Source of the DNA: Gerris lacustris | Lineage: Eukaryota > Arthropoda > Insecta > Hemiptera > Gerridae | Length of the DNA stretch: 64,000 nucleotides | Assembly (NCBI GenBank): GCA_951217055.1 | Contig: OX578282.1 | Coordinates: 23,020,106-23,084,105 of the forward strand | Direction: 5' to 3' | Part shown: positions 1-9,785 of the stretch, one piece after another | Layout: every line of letters begins with the position of its first letter | How positions within the stretch are numbered: the first letter of the stretch is position 1 | Program-made: the position numbers and the translations under genes | Notes under the pieces: generated by a model | Told to the model about the DNA's origin: nothing | What the model saw: the letters and a program-made list of their open reading frames with translations, nothing else | The model's database searches: none

Positions 1-2304
1 TTAACAATTCTATTTCTAACCTATATGATATATCATCAGATCACACCCCAGTTCTCCTTACTCTTGACACCTTTCCTCCTCCAAAACTCTCCCGACAGAC
101 ATTAGTGAACGGACATGTAGACTGGGACAAGTTTAGGACACATTTAGAAGAAAAAATCGAACTAAATATATCTTTAAAGACGCCAAAGGAAATAGACGAC
201 GCAGTCCATAAAATAACAAGATCTATTCAGTCATCAATCTGGGAATCTACTGACGTGAAGCAGAACTACAACAAGTCAAAAATGCACATTCCGCTAAATA
301 TCAGAAAGCTTATTTCTTCTAAACGTAAGGCAAGAGCAAAATGGCAAAGAAGCAGATACCCAACTGACAAACTAACGTACAACAGACTATCAAGACAGCT
401 TAGGGACGCTATAAAGACTCTAGAAAACGAACGCTTCACTGCTTATACTAAGGAACTGACGACAAAAGACAAATCACTTTGGACGGCAACTAAAAGGATA
501 ACTTCAGATAAGATTATACCATCTCCACTTAAAAAAGAAGATAATTCCTGGGCGAAGACTGATGAAGAAAAAGCCGAATTATTTGCAAGACATTTACAAG
601 ACGTTTTTAAACCTCACCCTGACATCTTTGACCAAACACATACTGACAAAGTAGACAATGAACTCCTTTCTCCTCTTCAACTCTCCCCCCCTCCTAAAGC
701 ATTCACCCCTTCTGATATTGCCTATTCCATAAAACAGCTACCTTCCCGAAAAGCTCCCGGATACGATCTTATAACTTCATCCATCCTAAAACAGTTACCT
801 AAAAAAGCAATCCTTTTCCTAACCTACATATACAATGCTGTCCTTCGCACCACATATTTTCCTATCCTTTGGAAATTTTCCGTAGTAATAATGATACTAA
901 AACCCAATAAACCTGCACATAGCCCATCTTCCTATCGCCCCATTAGCCTACTCCCAGTAATGGGGAAAATCCTTGAGAAACTTATTCTTCGAAGATTAAA
1001 TCCTATCCTAAAGTCCCAAAATGTTCTCCCGAATCATCAACTAGGATTTAGATCCCATCACTCTACCATCCAACAATGCCATCGCCTAGTTGATGTCATA
1101 TCTTCCACCCTTGAGCGGAAACAGTACTGCTCGGGCGTCTTTCTCGACGAGGCTCAAGCTTTTGATCGGGTCTGGCACGCCGGGTTGCTGTGGAAGCTCA
1201 AGCAATTCCTCCCTTTCACATACCTCCTTATCCTTAAATCCTATCTCAGTGAGCGCTATTTCCAAGTCACTCAGAACCAATCCTTTTCCAAAACATACCC
1301 CGTGCTGGCTGGTGTCCCCCAGGGCAGCATCCTTGGTCCTCTCCTTTACACCGTCTACACTTCCGACCTTCCTGAATATCCTACCACGATTTTATCCACA
1401 TTCGCCGATGATAAAAGTATCCTCTCAACCCACGAAGACCCTATCATAGCTTCAGACCAACTTCAAAATCACTTAAATCTCCTGGGCCCTTGGTTGAGAA
1501 AATGGAGGATCAAAATTAACGAACGTAAAAGTGTACATGTCACTTTTTCGTTACGTCGAGCAACATGTCCTTCAGTCACTCTCAACCAAATTCCTATTCC
1601 TCAGTCAGAGCAGACCCGCTATCTAGGATTACATTTTGATAGAAGACTGACTTGGGCTACACACACAAAACAAAAACGACAACAGACTAACAGACGATAC
1701 AAACTAATGACTAGACTTCTAAATAATCAATCTAAACTCTCGCTATCTAATAAACTCCTGATCTATAATTCTATTATTAAACCAATCTGGACGTACGGAC
1801 TCGAGTTATGGGGAACAGCAAAGCATTCCAATCTAAAAAGGCTCCAAACACTACAATCCATTATACTCCGCAAAATCGCTAACGCACCTTTTTATGTTTC
1901 TAACCTAATCCTCCACAATGACTTCAAAGTTCCCTTCGTTCGAGACCTAGCAGTTTCCCGATATCAAACTTTTCATAGTTCCCTAGCTTCCCATCCTAAT
2001 CCTTTAGTACAATCCCTCTCCTCCCGCACGATACCAAGTAACCCTCCTCGCCGTCTTAAAAGACTGTGGCCTCGCGATCACCTATGCGATTAGGAAAAAA
2101 AAAGTATATATATATATGAAATTATGTTTATGTTTTCTTTTAATTAAATAATGTTAACAAGCTAGGGAGTACAACTACTGAGTTGCTTCTCCCACCATGA
2201 CATCATGTTCTTGTATATACTTAATTAACAATGTTACTTGTTACATTTTTTTTTATGTAGTTGTAATATTCTTTACAAATAAAAAAAAAAAAAAAAAAAA
2301 AAAA
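1..2304 (+). mobile_element. Jockey-clade non-LTR retrotransposon, 3' portion
   Basis: The window opens inside a LINE-type element. A reverse transcriptase frame runs to a stop at 2091-2093. About 190 bp of AT-rich 3' UTR follows, then a pure run of 24 A at 2281-2304 preceded by an overlapping AATAAA (2278-2283). This is the normal 3' end of a target-primed retrotransposon. The 5' part (ORF1 and most of the endonuclease) lies outside, so the 5' end and target-site duplication cannot be assessed. The RT frame is uninterrupted and the poly-A tail is uniform, which suggests a fairly young copy. Confidence 0.93.
3..2093 (+). CDS. ORF2 of Jockey-like retrotransposon: endonuclease C-terminus plus reverse transcriptase (5' partial)
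   Basis: The frame is open from base 3, upstream of the GTG at 105, so the protein continues past the window edge. Bases 36-53 encode SSDHTPV, the last catalytic motif (Ser-Asp-His) of the APE-type endonuclease, which nicks target DNA. Numbering from the GTG at 105, RT blocks appear in the usual order: KAPGYDL near residue 216, PISLLPVMGKILEK near 282, FLDEAQAFDRVWH (catalytic Asp 348), GVPQGSILGP from 403, FADD 433-436 (the catalytic YxDD-type box), and YLGLHFDRRLTW near 510. The QAFDRVWH block is typical of the Jockey clade. The C-terminal region has no evident zinc knuckle. The FADD box and other catalytic residues are intact, so this copy may encode active RT if its missing 5' part is also intact. 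Confidence 0.93.
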   Translation, partial: NNSISNLYDISSDHTPVLLTLDTFPPPKLSRQTLVNGHVDWDKFRTHLEEKIELNISLKTPKEIDDAVHKITRSIQSSIWESTDVKQNYNKSKMHIPLNIRKLISSKRKARAKWQRSRYPTDKLTYNRLSRQLRDAIKTLENERFTAYTKELTTKDKSLWTATKRITSDKIIPSPLKKEDNSWAKTDEEKAELFARHLQDVFKPHPDIFDQTHTDKVDNELLSPLQLSPPPKAFTPSDIAYSIKQLPSRKAPGYDLITSSILKQLPKKAILFLTYIYNAVLRTTYFPILWKFSVVIMILKPNKPAHSPSSYRPISLLPVMGKILEKLILRRLNPILKSQNVLPNHQLGFRSHHSTIQQCHRLVDVISSTLERKQYCSGVFLDEAQAFDRVWHAGLLWKLKQFLPFTYLLILKSYLSERYFQVTQNQSFSKTYPVLAGVPQGSILGPLLYTVYTSDLPEYPTTILSTFADDKSILSTHEDPIIASDQLQNHLNLLGPWLRKWRIKINERKSVHVTFSLRRATCPSVTLNQIPIPQSEQTRYLGLHFDRRLTWATHTKQKRQQTNRRYKLMTRLLNNQSKLSLSNKLLIYNSIIKPIWTYGLELWGTAKHSNLKRLQTLQSIILRKIANAPFYVSNLILHNDFKVPFVRDLAVSRYQTFHSSLASHPNPLVQSLSSRTIPSNPPRRLKRLWPRDHLCD

Positions 2305-2684
2305 TTGTTTATCGACCACATTTTAGTATACCTTAAAGAAAGAATTTCTATTTAAAAATACGCCGACTCAATTATTTAGTTCAAAATTAATTTTCCTTTT
2401 AGTCTTTTATAAGTTTACACCAATCCAGTTGTTATGGCGAGGATAAGGGCCTTTTGTATTACAAAGGAATACAAGAAACATACAGAATTATAGTTTCCTA
2501 TTTTTTTCTAGGTTTTTTAAGAGAGACCGAGTCTATGATTGGGGTCTATGATGTCATATATTAAAGTTTGTTATCCAAATTATATTATATGGTCGATGGT
2601 CATAAACTTCCCAAATTACCTAAATGGTCAATTCATATTTTACGATTTTGGTAGTATTCATACTACGGAACGATTAAATTTTAA
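2305..2684. other. Unassigned AT-rich spacer
   Basis: This stretch lies between the retrotransposon poly-A and the tRNA-like inverted repeat. I see no exon, no recognisable repeat end and no convincing ORF. Confidence 0.4.
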
Positions 2685-2962
2685 TTTAAATCAAATTATA
2701 ATTATTATTAACTACGGGAAACAGACAGAGAAAAATAGACTCCAGCGCGGGGATTTGAACCACCGGCCTCTATATTCGAAAAAAAGCTTTAAAATCGGGT
2801 CAAGCTATCATTAACGTCAGGGAAATTCATTCTCCTGCGTAGCTTAGTTGGTTAGAGCGCTATACTGGAAATATAGAGGCCGGTGGTTCAAATCCCCGCA
2901 CTGGAGTCTATTTTTCTCTGTCTGTTTCCCGTAGTTAATAATAATTATAATTTGATTTAAAT
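2685..2962. repeat. Inverted duplication containing a tRNA 3' half in each arm
   Basis: The left arm (about 2685-2776) is the reverse complement of the right arm (about 2869-2962), with only a few differences. Each arm holds a tRNA-like 3' half (anticodon-stem 3' side, variable loop, T arm, acceptor 3' side), a TCTATTTTTC tract and the block GTTTCCCGTAGTTAATAATA. The 92-bp loop contains the matching tRNA 5' half, so only the plus-strand right copy is complete. This looks like a SINE-type or tRNA pseudogene copy that was inverted onto itself. Confidence 0.85.
2833..2906 (+). tRNA. tRNA-like sequence, anticodon GGA (Ser-type), probably a SINE head or pseudogene
   Basis: A cloverleaf can be drawn. 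The acceptor stem has 5 of 7 pairs (2833-2839 with 2899-2905). The D arm is GCTT/GAGC with loop AGTTGGTTA. The anticodon stem is perfect (CTATA/TATAG) around loop CTGGAAA. The variable loop is 5 nt, and the T loop is TTCAAAT with 3 of 5 T-stem pairs. Serine tRNAs normally have a long variable arm and animals read UCC with an AGA (inosine) anticodon, so a functional tRNA-Ser is unlikely. The internal A-box and B-box sequences are good enough for Pol III, and the adjacent inverted half-copy argues for a mobile SINE or pseudogene. Confidence 0.45.
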
Positions 2963-4166
2963 CTAAATGGTCAAGATAATTTATTCAAAATGACAGGATT
3001 AACCTTATATCAATCCCGGTATTTTTTTCTTTTATAATTATTTTAAAATATTAAAACTATATTGATCTAGAATCTAGATAGAATATACATTTAGATAGGA
3101 GTGACAAACAATGAACATGAAAGCTTAATCTCTTAATTAAGCTACTTAGCACAGCTAATTACTATTTGTCACTGATAACTTTTTAAGATAGATTGAAAAG
3201 GAGTATTGGCTAGTTATATTGCAAATAATAATACTATTATTATGTTCAATTCTAAAATTATATATTTTCTTAATATATAATTTTATATAATATGTTTAGT
3301 ACTATAATGTTTGATAAATAATTTACTATTAGTCAAATTGACGAATAGCTTAAAGGGATTTCGAAATTAGAAGGGTTCAAATTATTATAGAATCATAAAA
3401 TAAATTCCCATAATGTCAAATAATATAGCACTTATTTAGTAAGAATAATATAGCACTTATTTGTAAGACTCCAAGAAAATGTAAATGTACTCAAAACTAA
3501 GCAAAAATATACTGAAATGGAAAGGAGGGCCCTGTTTCAATGCGCCTCAAGCAGGGAAAGGGAGAAAAAAAGAAGTATAATTTTCTTTAATAAAGTGCAT
3601 ATTCCTTTATTATACAAAATAACATAAAATAATTTAATAAATTATTTTGCCTCTTAAAATAGCACAGTTAGTGACGAAATATGCTATATTACTGTTATAT
3701 TATATCAGAACCTAAGACCGAGCGCCCATGGCGCTCAAAAGGAAGAGCAAAAACCTCAAACCCCCCTCGATCTTGAGCTCATTTTCCTGGCTTATTGAAT
3801 GGCACGGTTTTTGGCGAGATCCTTTGTTCAGAGATGTGTCCTTTTATATTGTATAAAAGATTTTTCTATTATTTCAGTATTAAAAACCCGACTTAACTAA
3901 ATTTACTGGTTCTATATGCCTACCTTATATATATAAAATCTATCTATATATAAAATCTATCTGTATATAAAATCTATCTATCTATAAGCCTATCTATATG
4001 ATTATCATTAGAGACATAAGAAAAGAAAGGTAGCTTACAAACTAGTCTTAACAGGTAACAGGTAATAGATCATTGGTATTATTTGGTATACATTTTATTT
4101 TTTGTTTTTAAAATCTTCGCCTAGCAAAACAAGTTGTCCACTGCTGAATAAAAGCGATTACATTAC
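2963..4166. other. Presumed intron or 3' side of the FAAH2-like gene, no exon seen
   Basis: The DNA is AT-rich and lies downstream (minus strand) of exon C. I searched for the expected next amidase block (GS motif, catalytic serines) and did not find it, so the next exon must lie left of the window or beyond the Jockey insertion. A small near-palindrome, GAGCGCCCATGGCGCTC, is at 3720-3736. Confidence 0.4.
3915..3985. repeat. 17-bp minisatellite (TATATATAAAATCTATC, about 3 units)
   Basis: Three successive units of TATATATAAAATCTATC with small changes are followed by degraded CTATC repeats. It is a simple tandem tract with no sign of function. Confidence 0.8.
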
Positions 4167-4315
4167 CTGATACTGCAAGGCTTTCCTTAATGGAAATAGG
4201 TACTCCAAGTAGCGGTTTAGTCTGGCGCCAATAATTCGGATCAGGTTTCTCCTTGATCATGCTATCTACATCTTTGGCTTCTTCCAACGCCTGCTCGAAT
4301 CTTTCCTCTATAAAA
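4167..4315 (-). CDS. FAAH2: FAAH2-like amidase, exon C (residues 83-133, catalytic lysine)
   Basis: Read on the minus strand, the intron ends in TATTATTGACAG and the exon closes at CAG|GTAATG. The 149-nt exon is fully open in the frame dictated by exon B. It encodes FIEERFEQALEEAKDVDS, then KPLLGVPISIKES and LAVSG. These match the amidase-signature family as seen in FAAH2 (an ERFEEALEEA-type helix followed by PLLGVPFTIKES). The lysine of SIKES, about residue 126, corresponds to the catalytic Lys of the Ser-Ser-Lys triad. The enzyme class hydrolyses fatty acid amides at membranes. The two catalytic serines would be in later exons outside the window. Assignment rests on motif recognition and exact exon phase. 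Confidence 0.9.
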
Positions 4316-4603
4316 CTGTCAATAATAGTTTACGATTAGAATAAATATTTGTTAAATTATAATCAGATAGTAATTATTATCCTTAATTATAAATCCACTA
4401 AAAGGGTTGATGTGTAATCGTTTAATAAATTACCCAATAACCAGCTGTCAAAACTTAATTTAAAATAGATACATTTAAATAGATACAATAATATTATTAA
4501 AACCACTGCTCCATGTTTTTCTGATCGTAAGATCTCAGAAATATTCATTATAGTCCACAGGCCACCATAAGAAGTGAGTCGCTGATTGATAAAGTTTTCT
4601 TAC

Positions 4604-4705
4604 CTTATGGAATCGCTTATTTATGCCTTGTCCACCGATGAATTGGGTATATGGCAACTGGGCGCTGGGCCATTTCTTTTTTGTTGACATGCCAAACTTG
4701 CCCTT
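4604..4705 (-). other. Exon-like cassette in left hairpin arm, 34 codons, unidentified
   Basis: On the minus strand an acceptor-like TTCCCGCAG precedes 102 nt of open frame (KGKFGMSTKKKWPS at the start, GGQGINKRFHK at the end), followed by a donor-like AAG|GTAAGA. It lies in the sense orientation inside intron B-C of the FAAH2-like gene. If spliced between exons B and C it would be read in a frame that reaches a stop near its end, so it would act as a poison exon. I do not recognise the peptide. It could be an exon captured from another gene. Confidence 0.4.
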
Positions 4706-4976
4706 CTGCGGGAACATTGAAAAGAGATAGATAAAATTTTGATTTTCACAGGTTCGTTTAATTAAATTATTTAAAAAACAGTGGTAAAGGTGGCCACCGA
4801 TACGAGTGGGCCGTTTGGGTTGTCCACCGCCCCAAACATATCGCTCTGCGGGGACGTTGAAAAGAAAACGGCCCACTCGTATCGGTGGCCACCTTTACCA
4901 CTGTTTTTTAAATAATTTAATTAAACGATCCTGTGAAAATCAAAATTTTATCTATCTCTTTTCAATGTTCCCGCAG

Positions 4977-5078
4977 AAGGGCAAGTTTGGCATGTCAACA
5001 AAAAAGAAATGGCCCAGCGCCCAGTTGCCATATACCCAATTCATCGGTGGACAAGGCATAAATAAGCGATTTCATAAG
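4977..5078 (+). other. Exon-like cassette in right hairpin arm (inverted copy)
   Basis: This is the same 102-nt frame as the left-arm cassette, on the plus strand, with the same TTCCCGCAG acceptor and AAG|GTAAGA donor. It is antisense to the FAAH2-like gene. GC content is clearly higher than the surroundings, consistent with captured coding DNA. No function is assigned. Confidence 0.4.
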
Positions 5079-6511
5079 GTAAGAAAACTTTATCAATCAG
5101 CGACTCACTTCTTATGGTGGCCTGTGGACTATTATAGTTTAAATACCGATATTAATGGAAATGAATGTTAATTATTTCTATTTATTGTCGTAAATTCCCT
5201 AAATGCATTTATGAGGCATTCTTTATTATTCTAAAGAGATTCTGAAGGTTACCAATTAAACGCACCTTGATCAAACGTACCTATTTACATACTATTGATG
5301 TTATTCAGGAGAATAATTCACAATTCCAGCTTGATAAAGTTGTCTTATTTTTGTATTGGTGGTATCATTAATTTAGGAGTTATTCACGGCTTTATTTTAT
5401 TGAAGAATGTACCAAGCTACTCAGAAGTTACGATATTAAGAATTCTTTTTTTTTTATCGTTCGTGGTATTGAAAAGCAACTCACCTCTTGTCAGAATACT
5501 ATTATTATTAGTTGTGGTATCCCCTTCCCCCAAATACTATTGTGTTTAATAAGAAAGATTTTCCACTTCTTTCATAATTGGCTAGAAACATTCTTTTTTA
5601 AAGTTACTTCTTCCTGATTATTATTTCTTCTAATTTGATTGCATTCCTTATTTTTTATGGAGCCTATGTATAACTGTGTTTAATAGTGTATTGAGGAAAA
5701 TAACAGTAGCTATAAAATCAATTAAACAAATATATAAAGTTATTCATACAAAATTCTTGGTTTATAATAAATCCACGTCACGGAAAATTTGTATTCCAAC
5801 GATTTGCATTTTAAAGAATTTCGAGGATCGGGGTGCAACTTAATGATACATGATCAAATAAATGATTAAATAACGACAGGAGAGTGGAACTTGGAATTAG
5901 TATTCCCTTCCAGAACGGTGGTTACTTCCTTGGGATTATTGATTACTCTCTTGACAATCCTTTGTCGGAATGATACAGGCTGAGGCCAACTTTGTCGGTA
6001 GTTCTTGGTCTTGGTAGGTGTGAGGTAATCTTACAGTGGCTACCTGAGTCTGGTTTTCTTTGTTGAGCGGTGATGTTTGAAGACAGGAATGTGCTGGTTA
6101 GGTTTGCTCTATACATCTGTTAAGCAAAGAAACAGACCTAAGTTTTCCAATGTCAGGAAAAATTTAATCATCCTGTTGATTCTCAATTTGGATAGCTTTC
6201 TGTTATCTCCTAAGAGTGGATTATGTAACTTTATTTTACATATTACATCCAAACTTTGATTTATATCAAGTTTGGGTAGTTATCAAATTTTTTATAAATA
6301 TCTAAGCAAGTCTTTAAAGTGATACTTGGAAGCCTATAGTTACCATAGTTAATGCTTTAGTTATTTATGCGGGTTAGTTTAACTTAAAAATAGAGATCTA
6401 TGGTATACACAAAAATAAAATTTAATGAGTTCATTTAGTTTATTGACAAACCATATTATGTAATAATTTAATATTTATTTAGAATGGTGCAACTTAAGTA
6501 TAAAGTATTAC

Positions 6512-6579
6512 CTGTTGATGATAGGTTCTACTTCTTGTATTCGTTCTATATATGCATTAACCACATTGTAACTTGACAC
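6512..6579 (-). CDS. FAAH2: FAAH2-like amidase, exon B (residues 61-83)
   Basis: The 68-nt minus-strand exon is bounded by AATTATTGTTTCAG before GTGTCAAG and by CAACAG|GTAATAC after it. It encodes VSSYNVVNAYIERIQEVEPIIN and ends in phase 2. This matches the FAAH2/amidase N-terminal helix of the form S-x-VVxAYIERIKEVNPxIN. Joining to exon C completes a Ser codon (AG|T) and continues as FIEERFEQAL with no frame break. Such a short exon is invisible to ORF scanning. Together with exons A and C the protein reads continuously through the family's first about 130 residues. Confidence 0.9.
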
Positions 6580-6967
6580 CTGAAACAATAATTAAAATAA
6601 ATAGTTAATATACAAACCAATAAAATATTATATAATTACTTATTGATTGCGAAGTAAGTGCTAAGTAAATCGATCCAAGACATAAACTGATCTTTTCATC
6701 AGAGTTTTATCTATACTTGATGACTTATTTAAAAAGTGTTTATTTTCTTTAAAAAAAAATAGTTAATATGATAAAAAAAAATCCATTTGGGTTTACATAA
6801 ACTATGTTTCCGTTTTTTATTTATTTTTATTTATTTTTTATTTTTTAGTATTACTTTTACGTCCTGTACAAAACAGTATTCCTGGAATTTAAGGATCGAT
6901 GGAAATTATTTTAAAGGATAAAAATAAGTGGTCTCATCATTCTTGTTTTTCATCATTCTTGTTTTCA

Positions 6968-7459
6968 TGGTCTCATATAAAGTGATAGTATTGTGATGGC
7001 GCGAAAATTCGATTTTGGCATTTTTATAGATTTAGGCACACGTTTTTGAGCCCCTGAGTCCAAAAAAGTATTTTTTAAAATATGTCTGTCTTCGTCTATG
7101 CAGACGCGTGGAGCCTAAACTACTGGGCTGTTTTTGTCAAAATTTGGCATAAATGCTCAGAAAAATCAAACCTCGTGGCGAAATCAAGAAATTAATTTTA
7201 GCTCCAAATTTGGGGGCGTACCCCCCAATACCTCTGAAAAAAAATTATTTCGTGACAATGGTTCCGACGATTTTGATTAAAAAATTGCAAAATATGGTCT
7301 CCATTTAAATTCGAATCTGACGATATAAGCCGTTTTTCAGGGAAAATCTATCTGTCGAGGTATTGATAAAAATAAATCTGAGGTCAAAAATCGAAAACAA
7401 AAATGTGGGACCGAGATTATATAAGAATGTTAGTTTGAGTTGTCTCAAACCCAATTTTT
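6968..7459 (+). mobile_element. F1 family element, degraded copy
   Basis: It starts with TCTCATATAAAGTG then ATAGTATTGTGATGGCGCG, and continues with the family block CTAAACTACTGGGC and TTTTGTCAAAATTTGGCATA. It ends near GTTTGAGTTGTCTCAAACCC. Compared with the fuller copy at 34749-35386, the B-box-like middle and part of the 3' region are missing. There is no coding capacity: reading frames in this family are composition artefacts. Confidence 0.8.
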
Positions 7460-8598
7460 TAAATGTTTATTCTTAGCCTTAACATTTAATGTTTGTTCGT
7501 AAGTAAATTGACACTGATGGTCTTATGAAGACAAAAAGCTGCTTTGATAAATAAGCAAGTTTTATCGTACGTAGAGAAAGACTCGGTTTATTTGAATTCT
7601 TTTACAAAACATTTGGGGACTATTCATAGGGTGGAGGGACCAACCATTTCACTTATCAACGCAATGTGATCATAAGCTTAAAACATATCTTATGTCTCTA
7701 GGAATCAAAGTAAGAAAGTGGTGACAAGTGAGAGGGCCGAGGGCCATAACCCATAACAACTCAACAAGAGTAATGGGAGGAAGTAATCTTGTATATGAGA
7801 AAAGTTAGTAGGAGTAGTGTGGACAAGTTTTTTTTATTCTGTTATATCTATATAGTGCATCGCAATTTACTTGCTCCATTCCCCCACTCCTTCCATGTAA
7901 AGCATGTCTCTGGGCATGGAACTAGAATTATATATGTGGATATATTAGGTCAGTAGTTTAAGTCGAATGCGATATAACTTCCCAACATAGTTTTACGTAT
8001 AGGCATTGGGATTAGTAGATATCATGTTAACGCCCATAGAGTTGCTTTTGTTTAATCATGCCAACATGATGCATGAGTCATATCCAAATCTAAAATTCTG
8101 ATCTTTCAGTGTGCTATGAATTGAACAAATAGTCCTAAAATAGTGTGTTGCCGTTGGATTATCTAATACACGATTTCTCTAAACTAAAATTTCGTTTATG
8201 CTGGGCATGGGGCATCCTTGTGTAAAAATCTGTAGAAATAGAAAATGCAGGGACATTTTAAGTTAACTGCAACCGTATGAACTAAGAACATACATATATC
8301 TATATAAATATAATCAGGTTGATAATGCAGTATGTGCAGTTGCAATAGAATCTGGCATGCATATCACGTATGTGGGAGTAACTGCATAATACAGCAGTTT
8401 TATCTCATAGATTATTCGTCTTAAGTACTTCTTATTTGAGTAAGACAACTTGTGCACTCTTTCTTCAAATAAATCTTTTCAAGTATAAGTAGGTGGCATA
8501 TATTAAAATTATTCTACTTTCTACATCTACCAAGCTAATATATAGGAACTCGAAAACGCTTAAAAGAAGTGCTTACCAAGAAAGACTTGATCCGACAT

Positions 8599-8602
8599 AA
8601 TA

Positions 8603-8649
<47 letters not shown>
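8599..8649. repeat. (TAA)n microsatellite
   Basis: About 15 uninterrupted ATA/TAA units, ending in a short (TA)n. Confidence 0.95.
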
Positions 8650-8785
8650 TATATATTTTTTAATATTCATACCTCTATGTGACATCGAGGTAATGTTGGG
8701 CGCTGTTTACCAAAAACTACGATAAACAGTTTATAAGAAAGTGTTACTATCAAGAAACGGTTTCAGCGATTTTAACAGCGCCGGT

Positions 8786-8801
8786 GCTACAAGATTTTGA
8801 T
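8786..8801 (+). mobile_element. Solo end of hAT-like element (CAGCGCCGGTGCTACA)
   Basis: This 16-bp stretch is identical to the left terminal inverted repeat of the complete element at 41711-43850. No partner end or target duplication was found, so it is a relic or truncated copy. Confidence 0.55.
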
Positions 8802-9349
8802 TTACCTATTTCTTAATTCATTAACAATGAGTTAAAGGATTTTTATTAGATTAACTTTAAGATAATACATATATACTATACGTGTTTAACGACGAAGCGT
8901 ATCTCGTTGTCTTAATGTCTATTTTTATAAACAAGACCTTGAAAGTTTGGCCAATGAGGTCAAACTTAATTCTACTATTATCTTGGTCGTCAACTCAATC
9001 GTTATTCTGAAACTGTCCTCTACCTCTCCTAGGAATCAACAATTAAATTACTTTATAACCTTTTCTATCGCCTAAACAAAATTAGTTTTAAAAACATCAG
9101 CCGATTTCTTGTGACACATAGCTTCCTCGCTTCCTATCACTTGCCAAATCATGTGCTTGAAAAAAAGTACCTGAATGAGTAAAATGTGATTTTTACTAAA
9201 AAAAATTTAGAATATGAGCATTGAACAAATTCTTCTTTATTCTTGATAAATATAGAGACCCCACTGGAAATTGAAAGTGTGGTTGTGTTTTGATTGCTAT
9301 ATTAATTTTTATTCAATATTAGGTGTGCACAGGTACCTCTGAGGGCTAA

Positions 9350-9412
9350 TTTTGACGTACCATTCAAATTTCATTCAAATGGGACAAGCTGTTTTTAAGA
9401 TACGGTAGATAT
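9350..9412 (+). mobile_element. Fragment of F3 foldback core
   Basis: The text CAAATTTCATTCAAATGGG followed by TTTTTAAGATACGG matches the inner part of the F3 element at 24387-24965. The copy is short, truncated and diverged. Confidence 0.55.
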
Positions 9413-9750
9413 CTTAATCTTAATACATACCACCTTTGCTTATTAGGGGCGCTGTCCCCAAAATCTTAAAAAGCGCGAACAAAATAAAATGTCTCCAAAA
9501 TGGTTCAATAACAACAATAGTTTGATTTCGTAACTTTTAGAGTTACCAAATCAAACTAGCCTTAAGTATTGTTGCTTCTTTGTTTTTCTGTTTGTTTGTT
9601 TTTATATAGTAAGAATTTATTTTATAGTTAATATAATTTCCTTTGTGTGAAAGAGTGGTTGCAGTTGGTTTATATTAGTAACTTGACAAAATGTTTTCTC
9701 AAAATGCTTTAAACCATATTTTAATATTTTAACTACACCAGCAGATAACA

Positions 9751-9785
9751 GGCCTGAAGATGTTCCTTAGGAACGAAATATAGCC
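9751..9785 (+). ncRNA. Hammerhead-ribozyme-like core (possible)
   Basis: The order GGC, CTGAAGA, T, stem GTTCC-TTA-GGAAC, GAAA, TATA, GCC reproduces the hammerhead layout: the CUGANGA box, helix II, the GAAA box, a tiny palindromic helix III with a UA cleavage triplet end, and a 3-bp helix I (GGC/GCC). One extra T sits between the CUGANGA box and helix II, and helix I is short, so activity is doubtful. Minimal hammerheads of this kind are known in Penelope-like retroelements. Related motifs recur at 10612, 37140, 37455, 44795 and 61165. Confidence 0.3.

Larger units (their letters stand above)
4550..5132. repeat. Near-perfect inverted repeat (arms about 267 bp, loop 49 bp)
   Basis: The left arm 4550-4816 and right arm 4866-5132 are reverse complements with a single evident mismatch (Thr versus Ser codon in the shared frame). 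Each arm carries the same exon-like cassette. The 49-bp loop plus its borders contain a more diverged version of the cassette start: a block beginning TTCAACGTCCCCGCAG resembles TTCAATGTTCCCGCAG in the arms. Identity this high implies a very recent duplication or arm-to-arm gene conversion. No flanking target duplication is obvious. Confidence 0.93.
4316..6511 (-). other. Intron B-C of the FAAH2-like gene (2.2 kb)
   Basis: The intron is bounded by GT (next to exon B) and AG (next to exon C) on the minus strand. It contains the 583-bp hairpin at 4550-5132. The remaining 5133-6511 is AT-rich and holds no repeat or ORF I can support. A 5295-5549 frame encodes only a hydrophobic composition-driven peptide. 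Confidence 0.75.

Noticed and set aside
1086..1449. Minus- and plus-strand frames overlapping the reverse transcriptase
   Set aside because: Shadow frames of the Jockey ORF; no motifs of their own.
4535..5171. Two 113-121 codon frames as separate genes
   Set aside because: They are the same sequence read from both arms of one hairpin, and each includes intron-like text. Only the 102-nt exon-like cassette is kept, at low confidence.
5295..5549. 84-codon hydrophobic frame
   Set aside because: AT-rich composition explains the Leu/Ile/Phe content; no splice sites or homology recognised.
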